64,000 bases of DNA, taken from positions 1 through 64,000 of the forward strand of contig JAVBLM010000015.1 of assembly GCA_031553535.1 (NCBI GenBank). Direction: 5' to 3'. This DNA is from JAIROC01 sp031553535. Lineage in GTDB: Bacteria > Bacteroidota > Bacteroidia > Bacteroidales > WCHB1-69. Below the pieces are notes generated by a model that worked only from the letters and a program-made list of their open reading frames with translations, was not told where the DNA came from and searched no databases. Numbering within the stretch: the stretch's first letter is position 1; each line of letters starts with the position of its first letter. Both the position numbers and the translations under genes were made by a program. Positions 45,757-52,883 of the stretch are shown piece by piece.

Positions 45757-45790
45757 AGAGATTGTTTGAATTCAAATGATCTCTTTTTTT
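45757..45790 (+). terminator. Terminator without an intact upstream gene
   Basis: AGAGATTGTTTGAA (45757-45770) pairs with TTCAAATGATCTCT (45771-45784) with two G-U wobbles, followed by a run of T. The Crp-type gene's -7 box starts 4 bp later. Confidence 0.75.
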
Positions 45791-45793
45791 GAT

Positions 45794-45801
45794 TATTTTT
45801 G
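45794..45801 (+). promoter_or_regulatory. Promoter -7 element (TATTTTTG) for the Crp-type regulator
   Basis: TATTTTTG, 48 bp before ATG 45850, directly behind the terminator T-run. Confidence 0.45.
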
Positions 45802-45849
45802 TTGATGGAATAGAATGCGGAAACACACACACTGATAAAAATATAAAAG

Positions 45850-46413
45850 ATGGAAATAGGCCAAATCCTTGACAAGATATATCCGCTTAATGAGCACTCA
45901 AATCAAATACTCAAAGAATATATTGAAGAAATTGAATATCCCAAAGGGCATATTTTGTTGAGAGCGGAAAAGATAGAAAAAAATATTTATTTTATCAAAA
46001 AGGGGATCGTTCGGGCTTATGCTGAGACTGCTGGAAATGAAATCACCTTTTGGTTTGGAAAAGAAGGGGATACCATTATTTCCATGAAAAGCTATGTCGA
46101 AAATAAAAAGGGTTATGAAAATATTGAATTATTGGAAGATTGTGAATTGTATGTTTTAAAAACAAGGGACTTGCAAAATCTTTTCGAGCAATACATTGAT
46201 ATTGCAAATTGGGGCAGAAAATTCGCAGAACAAGAACTTATAAAAACCGAAGAACGATTTATCTCCCGGCAATTCCGAACGGCAACGGAACGCTATATCG
46301 AGCTAATGAAAAATAATCCCAACTTGCTTCAACGTGTACAATTAGGATATATAGCTTCTTATTTGGGTATAACGCAAGTCAGTTTGAGTCGGATACGAGC
46401 AAAAATAAAATAA
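45850..46413 (+). CDS. Crp/Fnr-family transcriptional regulator
   Basis: 187 residues. N-terminal cyclic-nucleotide-binding-like beta roll (YPKGHILLRAEKIEKNIYFIKKGIVRAYAE) and a short C-terminal winged helix with recognition region LGYIASYLGITQVSLSRIRAK. No cysteine cluster of the FNR type is seen, and the phosphate-binding RxS of true CRP is absent, so the ligand is unknown. The SugE-type exporter gene lies 72 bp downstream with its own -7 box, a possible target. Confidence 0.87.
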   Translation: MEIGQILDKIYPLNEHSNQILKEYIEEIEYPKGHILLRAEKIEKNIYFIKKGIVRAYAETAGNEITFWFGKEGDTIISMKSYVENKKGYENIELLEDCELYVLKTRDLQNLFEQYIDIANWGRKFAEQELIKTEERFISRQFRTATERYIELMKNNPNLLQRVQLGYIASYLGITQVSLSRIRAKIK

Positions 46414-46460
46414 GGATTCATTTTTTATCATTTGTAAAATTCTATTTTGCTTACGTTTCC

Positions 46461-46468
46461 TACCTTTG
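46461..46468 (+). promoter_or_regulatory. Promoter -7 element (TACCTTTG) for the SMR gene
   Basis: TACCTTTG, 17 bp before ATG 46486. It shows that the start is 46486 and not the in-frame ATG at 46447. Confidence 0.5.
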
Positions 46469-46485
46469 CAATAAAAATAGAGAAA

Positions 46486-46812
46486 ATGAATTGGGTTCTG
46501 TTAATTATTGCGGGTTTGTTTGAAGTGGTTTTTACTTTTTGTTTGGGAAAAACAAAAGAAACGACAGGGAATGAAACATATTTCTGGTATATATGCTTTG
46601 CGTTCTCTCTTGTCGCCAGCATGGCACTTTTAATCAAAGCAACTCAAACTCTACCAATTGGAACTGCATATGCCGTATGGACAGGAATTGGGTCGGTTGG
46701 AACTGTTTTGGTGGGGATTATTGTCTTTAAAGAGCCGGCAACTATTCTTCGTTTATTCTTTATCACCACGCTGATTGGTTCCATTATCGGCTTAAAGGTA
46801 GTTTCTCATTGA
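46486..46812 (+). CDS. sugE: Small multidrug resistance family transporter, SugE/Gdx type
   Basis: 108 residues, four membrane helices. The essential glutamate is E13 in LLIIAGLFEVVF, and LPIGTAYAVWTGIGSVGTVLVGI is the SMR signature. The ending GLKVVSH and the overall pattern fit the SugE/Gdx branch, whose characterised members export guanidinium and related cations. No guanidine riboswitch was recognised in the short leader. Start chosen at 46486 because the -7 box lies at 46461-46468. Confidence 0.85.
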   Translation: MNWVLLIIAGLFEVVFTFCLGKTKETTGNETYFWYICFAFSLVASMALLIKATQTLPIGTAYAVWTGIGSVGTVLVGIIVFKEPATILRLFFITTLIGSIIGLKVVSH

Positions 46813-46880
46813 GATAGCCTTTGCATGCAAGTTCTAAATCAGACTATTTGATGTAATGTGTTTTCCTTTTCTTTTTTGCT

Positions 46881-46888
46881 TATTTTTG
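46881..46888 (+). promoter_or_regulatory. Promoter -7 element (TATTTTTG) for the TIGR04076 gene
   Basis: TATTTTTG, 14 bp before ATG 46903, which selects that start over 46858. Confidence 0.45.
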
Positions 46889-46902
46889 TAAAAAAACAGG
46901 TC

Positions 46903-47247
46903 ATGAAAAAAGTAAGAATAACAGTACTAAAAACAACCTTTGATTCGGAACTTGCAAAAGAATATGGTGTCGAAGGGTTAGCTGTGTGCCCGATGCATAA
47001 AGCGGGGCAAGTATTTTATGCCGATTATGCAAAACCGGACGGATTTTGTGATGAAGCGTGGAAAGCTATTTATCAATATGCATTTGCATTGGCGCACGGT
47101 GCTGATAATGATGTTTTTTATTACGGAGACTGGATAAGAAAGCCCGGAGTTGCTATTTGTAGCTGTAATGATGGGTTACGCCCTGTTATTTTTAAATTAG
47201 AAGCGACGGATGAAACAGCTTCCATAAATTATACACCTGTAAGATAG
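46903..47247 (+). CDS. TIGR04076 family protein
   Basis: 114 residues from ATG 46903. The pattern MKKVRITVLKTTFDSELAKEY, CPMHKAGQVFY, CDEAWKAIYQYAFAL, FYYGDWIRKPGVAICSCNDGLRPVIFKLE fits the small TIGR04076 family. It has conserved cysteines (Cys in VCPMHK, FCDEAW, ICSCNDG) that could bind metal. Function unknown. It lies upstream of the Fpg-like gene by 57 bp. Confidence 0.75.
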   Translation: MKKVRITVLKTTFDSELAKEYGVEGLAVCPMHKAGQVFYADYAKPDGFCDEAWKAIYQYAFALAHGADNDVFYYGDWIRKPGVAICSCNDGLRPVIFKLEATDETASINYTPVR

Positions 47248-47304
47248 TTCCTTGAATAATTTAGTCAATAGAGATAAAAAGATCATTTTATAAAGTAAAT
47301 AAAA

Positions 47305-48135
47305 ATGTTAGAAATACCCGAATCCAGAACCATTGCAGAACAAGCACAGGAGACCCTGACAGGAAAGAAGATTGTGAAAGTAATAAATGCGACCAGTCTA
47401 CATAAATTCACATGGTTTAATGGTGATCCCACTGAATATGGAAAACTGCTTACTGGGAGACAGATTCAAAGCGCTTTGGGCCATGGAATGTTTGTCGATC
47501 TGAATCTGGATTCGGATGTGCATATCACGATTGGTGATGGAACCAATATCCGTTATTGCCGTTGGGAAGAAAAACTGCCAGCTAAGCATCAGTTGCTTTT
47601 AGTATTTGATGATAATAGTTTTCTAGTATTTACCGTTGCCATGTATGGAGCTATCTATGCTTTCAAAGGGATTTTCGATAATAAATATTATAGGGGAAGT
47701 CTCAACAGTATCTCTCCTTTGGATGATAAATTTGATGAGGCTTTCTTCGAGAATATCTTCCGAAGTGTAAAGAAGGATATTTCGGCTAAAGCCTTGCTTG
47801 CTACAGAACAGCGTATTCCGGGTTTAGGGAATGGCGTACTGCAGGATATTTTATTTAATTCAGGCATTAATCCAAAACGAAAGATCTCGACAATAGGCGA
47901 TTTTGAAAAAGGGGAGTTGTTTTATAATTTGAAATCCAACCTGCAAACCATGACAGATAAAGGTGGGCGTGATACGGAAAAAGATTTATTCGGTATTTCC
48001 GGAGGATATAAAACGATTCTTTCTAAAAATACATATAAAGACCCTTGTCCTAATTGCGGTGATACTATTGTAAAAGAAGCATATTTAGGAGGAAGTATAT
48101 ATTATTGTCCGACCTGTCAACCTTTGAAAAAATAG
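47305..48135 (+). CDS. Fpg/Nei-like DNA glycosylase homologue without the catalytic proline
   Basis: 276 residues. Helix-two-turn-helix IPGLGNGVLQDILFNSGINPKRK and a C-terminal zinc finger CPNCGDTIVKEAYLGGSIYYC-PTC place it in the Fpg/Nei superfamily. True Fpg starts MPE and uses Pro2 as the nucleophile with Glu3; here the start is MLEIPES, so residue 2 is Leu while Glu3 is kept. Related MLEIPE proteins exist in other bacteria and their activity is not known to me. It may be a glycosylase using the N-terminal amine of another residue, or only a damage binder. Confidence 0.82.
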   Translation: MLEIPESRTIAEQAQETLTGKKIVKVINATSLHKFTWFNGDPTEYGKLLTGRQIQSALGHGMFVDLNLDSDVHITIGDGTNIRYCRWEEKLPAKHQLLLVFDDNSFLVFTVAMYGAIYAFKGIFDNKYYRGSLNSISPLDDKFDEAFFENIFRSVKKDISAKALLATEQRIPGLGNGVLQDILFNSGINPKRKISTIGDFEKGELFYNLKSNLQTMTDKGGRDTEKDLFGISGGYKTILSKNTYKDPCPNCGDTIVKEAYLGGSIYYCPTCQPLKK

Positions 48136-48747
48136 AAAGAATACGAATTAAGGGTTGGATTTATTTAGCAATAATTCCCGACTCCTATGCCCTATAACCC
48201 TAATGGACTCCGCCTGTTTTCAATCTATAAAATACGGTTCAAAAGTCTTTAAACCACAAAAAGATTCAGCCGAAAAGAATTTATAATAATAGTGGAAAAA
48301 GATTTCCAATTTCTAATTCCCGAATAAAAAATAGTATATTTGTAAAATTATTTAAAGGGTTTTGCCAGATAATATGATAAAGATGAATTATGTGCGGTTA
48401 ACCGGCCTATACGCAGATATACGTTTGAATATCCACTGGCGGTAATGAATGATAAATTAATCCTTTGAGTTTAAATAGAGGAATCTCTACTTCCTTCTTC
48501 TTAGGCTTGGAAGTTATTTCCGCTTAGGCAGGGAAGGAATCAACCAAAACCTTTAAGGCTTCTAATGGGGTTAATTCTCAACCGAAGAGTATCTAACAAA
48601 AAAAATCTCCATATGGTTGAAATGATGAAACGCCGGATTCTCTTATTTCGATCGTTGTTTTCTCGGCTTTTCATGATGAGGAATGTATATATAAAAAAGA
48701 AGATATTCTTAGAAATACCTTTTTGGCTTATTCTTTTTCATTCATCA
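48136..48747. other. 612-bp intergenic region, possible small transcript
   Basis: No conserved frame. A -7-like TATATTTG lies at 48335-48342 on the plus strand with no following gene before 50406. The stretch 48360-48560 has higher GC and small palindromes such as CGGTTAACCG. No clear terminator follows. A frame at 48565-48816 overlaps the Hsp20 gene and is not supported. Confidence 0.3.
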
Positions 48748-49185
48748 TTATTGAATATTGATATGCTTGATAATGTTTTCAACGGCAGTTTTATCCTTGG
48801 GAAGCTTGACTATTAAGATACCATGATTCTCTTTAGTTTCAATTTTCGAAGTGTCCACATTGTCCGGCAGGATAAACGATCTTGCGAAGGATGATGGGAT
48901 GAATTCCTGTCGCAATACTTGCTCATTCTTATCTCTATCCTCGGTTTTCTTTTCATCATTGGCCGTAATTTTCAATACGTCTTTATCTACCCAAACATTA
49001 AAGTCATCTTTTTCAAAGCCGGGAGCCGATACTTCAATTTGGAAATACTTTTTCTTCTCTTTGATGTTTATTGCCGGCAAATTCTTTTCATCAATAAAAT
49101 TCAGGAAATCATCGTTAAAAAAACGATTTAATATCGAAGGATAATAACCTCGATTGTTTTCAAACTTTGTTAATTTATTATTCAT
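48748..49185 (-). CDS. Small heat-shock protein (Hsp20/alpha-crystallin)
   Basis: 145 residues. Alpha-crystallin domain about 40-140: LPAINIKEKKKYFQIEVSAPG, FNVWVDKDVLKITAN, SSFARSFILPDNVD and the last conserved motif HGILIVKLPK. A C-terminal I-x-I (HINIQ) would mediate oligomerisation. Probable holdase under stress. The DUF308 membrane gene lies 56 bp upstream on the same strand. Confidence 0.92.
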   Translation of the reverse strand: MNNKLTKFENNRGYYPSILNRFFNDDFLNFIDEKNLPAINIKEKKKYFQIEVSAPGFEKDDFNVWVDKDVLKITANDEKKTEDRDKNEQVLRQEFIPSSFARSFILPDNVDTSKIETKENHGILIVKLPKDKTAVENIIKHINIQ

Positions 49186-49241
49186 GACAATACATTTTGA
49201 TTAATTTATTATTTATAATTGAAAAACTATTTCTTTAACTA

Positions 49242-49808
49242 TTACATTTCATTCTTCAGTGATTTTAACCGTATGCCTAAGTAGATACGGAATATACCGT
49301 ATACAAAAAATGCAACAGCAGCCATACTTATGATAAACCCTGGCGCAATAGAGGGAGAGAGGAGAAATACAAATGAACATAAGACACCTAATATGGATAA
49401 AATCAGCAACCAAACCCATCCTTTTGCACCTATTTGCTGAAGATCAACTGATATTCCGATGCCCCATATAGATTGGAACATAACCCAGAAACCGAAAAAA
49501 TAGATCATTGCGATAGGAGTCAGTAACGGAGTACTTACTAATAAAATTCCTAATAAGATATCTATAATACCAATAACCAACGACCATCCCCAACCGGTAA
49601 TATAATCTTTATTGCTGAGGGCAAAAACAATTTCAAATATACCGGCGATAAAGAAACCGATAACAAAGAAAATAACTAATGTTGCCAAGGCATCAAATGG
49701 TTGGTAAATGAATATAAAACCAAGTATCAAAGATAATATTCCTATAATTATTGATATCCACCAATTTTTTACAGCTTCTTGAGCTGTTCTTGATAATGAA
49801 TTCTTCAT
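49242..49808 (-). CDS. HdeD-type DUF308 membrane protein
   Basis: 188 residues with six predicted membrane helices in three pairs. Motifs WWISIIIGILSLILGFIFI, GWSLVIGIIDILLGILLV and GWVWLLILSILGVLCSFVF are the repeated DUF308 pattern of HdeD. In E. coli HdeD is linked to acid resistance; here only membrane location is certain. Shared orientation with hsp20 suggests a stress unit. Confidence 0.85.
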   Translation of the reverse strand: MKNSLSRTAQEAVKNWWISIIIGILSLILGFIFIYQPFDALATLVIFFVIGFFIAGIFEIVFALSNKDYITGWGWSLVIGIIDILLGILLVSTPLLTPIAMIYFFGFWVMFQSIWGIGISVDLQQIGAKGWVWLLILSILGVLCSFVFLLSPSIAPGFIISMAAVAFFVYGIFRIYLGIRLKSLKNEM

Positions 49809-50405
49809 GATGTTAATTTTTTTAGCGTAAATATTAATATTTCAAATCAAAAGTTAACATTACAAAAATAGTGCAAAATTGAATGTTTGTAAAATATAAA
49901 TTTAATTTTGTTTGCTTTTATTGATCAAATATAATAAATAGGAATAGTTTTGTTTTTGAATTTGGATTTTGAATCAACTGCCTCTCCAAGGATGTGTTAT
50001 CAGTCTTATTAACACGATGAATAGTAATTAAGAGTAGCTTGTAATGCTTTCCAACGCCATCAGGAAGAATATGGACACTTTCCGATAATAGCGCGAATCC
50101 TGTTACGGTTAATGTTCTATTGCATGGACAAGTATTTCTTTTCTATATCATAGATCGGACATTTGTAAAACAACAGAATCATTTTATTGAAAATACTACC
50201 CATTAATTATCAGAATTGAAGGTGATTAACACTATTTTATATTAACAAACGATTTACAATAAGAAAAGCTGTTTGAATTCAATATTCTTTTACCTTTGCA
50301 TTTTAAAGATATTCATAAATGTAAAATAATATATAATGTTAGAATAGATATTATTAATATAGCCTATAATAATAAAAAGGAAATAATAATGAATAGCTGT
50401 GTAAT
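49809..50405. other. 597-bp divergent intergenic region
   Basis: AT-rich. Contains a minus-strand -7-like TATTTTTG at 49863-49870 (for the DUF308 gene) and a plus-strand TACCTTTG at 50291-50298 (for the HTH_42 gene). No gene, repeat or RNA recognised. Confidence 0.4.
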
Positions 50406-51461
50406 ATGAATACTTCCGAGTTACTTAGAATTCGTCTTCACAACCAATTGTTGGCTTCTCATACGATGAAAGAACCACATGAAGTGGTATCCTGGTTGGG
50501 GGCCATGCAATCGCAAGCCTTTGAACTTGCAAAATGGGCAATAGGTGTTCGTCTTGAAAATACTACCGTACGCAATATAGAAGAGGCTTTGAGTACGGGG
50601 AGAATTATTCGAACTCATATCCTGCGTCCTACATGGCATTTTGTTGCCGCTGAGGATATTCACTGGATGCGGGAGCTTTCTTCTCCCAGATTGATGCCGG
50701 TATTTGTTTCTTATGGAAAGATGTTGGGAGCAGATGAAGAAGTGATTTCCCGTGCCGGTTTAAAGGTTGCTAAGATTCTGGAGAAGTATGGAGACAGGAC
50801 AAAGCAGGAGATAGGAGAACACTTGAAAACAGAAGGACTTGAGATTGATCAACATACGCTAACACATGTTATGTCGCGTGCAGAACTGGATGGTATTGTT
50901 TGTAATGGGCTTATTAGCGGCAATAAGCACACATACGCCCTTTTAGAAGAGCGGGTTCCTAAAACCAAGTCTTTTGTTAAAGAAGAAGCTCTTGAACGTT
51001 TGGCATATAAATTTTTTTCCAGTCATGGCCCGGCAACTTTACCGGATTTTATTTGGTGGTCAGGTTTGCTTACCTCCGATGCAAAAACAGCCCTGGAATT
51101 GGTAAAAGAGCATTTTGTTTCGGAAACAATGAACGAACGAACTTTCTGGATGAGAAATGATATCCGTATCCCAGAAAAAGGAGATGATTCGGCATTGTTG
51201 TTACCACCATTTGATGAGTTTGTTGTTAGTTACAAAGATCGTTCCGAGATTATTGAGGATAAACATTATGGTAAAGTAATGACTAAAAACGGACTTTTCG
51301 ATCCAACCATAATGCTTAACGGGGAAATAATAGGCTCATGGAAAAAAAGTAAGAAAAAGAACGAGATGCAAATAGACTTGTCCTTTTTTGAAAAGACAAC
51401 TAAAAAGACAGAAGCACTTTTCAATAAAGAAGTAAAGCGGCTTAACGTATTTTACACATAG
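50406..51461 (+). CDS. HTH_42 winged-helix protein, AlkZ/AlkX (YQL) DNA glycosylase-like
   Basis: 351 residues. PF06224-type protein with tandem winged helices. The catalytic-type Q-x-Q is present as LGAMQSQAFELAKWA (residues about 34-36), followed by IIRTHILRPTWHFVAAEDI and the later LLPPFDEFVVSYKDR. AlkZ-type members unhook DNA crosslinks and protect producers of azinomycin-like genotoxins; YcaQ/AlkX does similar repair in E. coli. Activity here is inferred from the family. It stands alone after a -7 box at 50291-50298. Confidence 0.85.
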   Translation: MNTSELLRIRLHNQLLASHTMKEPHEVVSWLGAMQSQAFELAKWAIGVRLENTTVRNIEEALSTGRIIRTHILRPTWHFVAAEDIHWMRELSSPRLMPVFVSYGKMLGADEEVISRAGLKVAKILEKYGDRTKQEIGEHLKTEGLEIDQHTLTHVMSRAELDGIVCNGLISGNKHTYALLEERVPKTKSFVKEEALERLAYKFFSSHGPATLPDFIWWSGLLTSDAKTALELVKEHFVSETMNERTFWMRNDIRIPEKGDDSALLLPPFDEFVVSYKDRSEIIEDKHYGKVMTKNGLFDPTIMLNGEIIGSWKKSKKKNEMQIDLSFFEKTTKKTEALFNKEVKRLNVFYT

Positions 51462-51870
51462 ATGTTACCAGAAGTTGAGTTGTAGATTAACTCTCTTTTC
51501 TATCTTCATATCTTGATAGTTCGAGCAAGTTTGGATACTTCCTTTTTACTTCCGGTTGCTATAATAGACTATTGTTGTTGTAAAAATCATTTGAACTTTT
51601 TTATTTTTCAGGTACGTTCTTAAGGTAGTATTCTTATTTAGAAAAAGATATAACAGCAATCTTTCATGATACTGTAATGTAATTCCAAACAGGATTGAAT
51701 AAAATGAATTGGTTTTAATATTAAATTTTTAATTAAATACAGTGTTATTGATCGATGGGATAGGATCAATATTCGGTTCATTTTGCTTTATTTGTAAAAA
51801 ACATTGTTGTTTTATTTAATTTGGCACTTTAATTGTTTAATTAAATTTCTTTGATGAATGAATAAACACA
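51462..51870. other. 409-bp intergenic region upstream of the TetR gene
   Basis: AT-rich; the only structured site is the inverted repeat at 51746-51771. No gene seen. Confidence 0.4.
51746..51771. promoter_or_regulatory. Candidate operator (inverted repeat) upstream of the TetR gene
   Basis: TATTGATC (51746-51753), 10-bp spacer, GATCAATA (51764-51771), perfect 8-bp arms about 100 bp before ATG 51871. The size and symmetry fit a TetR-type operator for autoregulation; not proven. Confidence 0.4.
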
Positions 51871-52488
51871 ATGGCAGACGAAAAAAATACGGAAACACAA
51901 ATCCTAGAAGCAGCAGAACAACTGTTTCTTGAACAGGGATTTACAAAAACAACTACAGATCAAATAGCAAAACGGGCAGGGTGTAATCAGGCATTGGTTC
52001 ATTATTATTACCGTACTAAAGATAGATTGTTCAATCAGATATTTGAAGAAAGAGCAAAGGTCATACTCAAGAACTTTTTAGATGTAAGAGTGAACGCTGA
52101 TGCCACATTTGAAGAAAAATTAGCAATGAAAATTGAGGCACATTTTGATTTCTTAAAAGATAATAACAAGTTGCCGGTCTTTTTATATAATGAAATATCA
52201 GGAAATCCTGAAAGAATAAAATCCATAGCCGATAAAATCAAAAATATTCCTAAAAATATGACGGAACAAATGGAGAGAGAACTTCAGGAAGAAATTGAAA
52301 AGGGAAATATACGACCTATCTCAATTATGGATTTGTTGTTTACGGTAATTTGTTTAAATATTACCCCTTTTCTTTTACAACCGATTATGCAGCCGGCGTT
52401 ACAAGTAGAGGATAAAGAAATGGGTATGTTTTTAGAAAACAGGAAAAAGGAAGCAGTACAGACAATTTTAGCCAGATTGAAACCTTAA
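51871..52488 (+). CDS. TetR/AcrR-family transcriptional regulator
   Basis: 205 residues. N-terminal HTH: ILEAAEQLFLEQGFTKTTTD, IAKRAGCNQALVHYYYRTKDRLF. The C-terminal ligand domain is helical with ISGNPERIKSIADKIKNIP. The next gene on the strand (395 bp away) encodes a DUF5686 outer-membrane protein, a plausible target. A candidate operator lies at 51746-51771. Confidence 0.9.
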   Translation: MADEKNTETQILEAAEQLFLEQGFTKTTTDQIAKRAGCNQALVHYYYRTKDRLFNQIFEERAKVILKNFLDVRVNADATFEEKLAMKIEAHFDFLKDNNKLPVFLYNEISGNPERIKSIADKIKNIPKNMTEQMERELQEEIEKGNIRPISIMDLLFTVICLNITPFLLQPIMQPALQVEDKEMGMFLENRKKEAVQTILARLKP

Positions 52489-52883
52489 TATACAGGTTTT
52501 ATCCTAGCTTCTTTAGTCTTAAGGCCGATATTTGCCAAGTTGATTTTAATACAATTTCTACCGAATGACACATTTAAATATCATATCACTACAAAAAACA
52601 TTAACAAAATCAATCAATAATTTAAATTAACAAATATGATAAAAATTGAAAAAAGTACAATGTTTACTTCGGTATTTTGTTTTTTCCATTTGGTGCCAAA
52701 AAAAGTCATTTAGGTACTCTTCTTTAGAATTCTTTTATTGTTTGATCCTAATTTTGCTCCTCGAAAATTCGATTGAAATGGAATAAATAAAATATTGAAA
52801 TAAGTTAATATATGGGAAATATGAAATACCTGTTTTTGTATAATACTTCTAAAAAGAATGTTTTTTGATTTAATCTAGATAGA
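52489..52883. other. 395-bp intergenic region between tetR-type and DUF5686 genes
   Basis: AT-rich without recognised repeats, hairpins or frames. Probably holds the DUF5686 promoter; no clear TAnnTTTG placed near the start was identified. Confidence 0.35.

Noticed and set aside
46486..46812. Guanidine riboswitch ahead of the SugE-type gene
   Set aside because: Only 17 bp separate the -7 box and the start codon, too short for a riboswitch.
48565..48816. 83-codon frame between Fpg-like and Hsp20 genes
   Set aside because: Overlaps the Hsp20 gene antisense, no promoter close by, composition not protein-like.
48136..50405. tRNA or rRNA genes in the larger gaps
   Set aside because: No cloverleaf, CCA end or conserved rRNA segment was found by eye.
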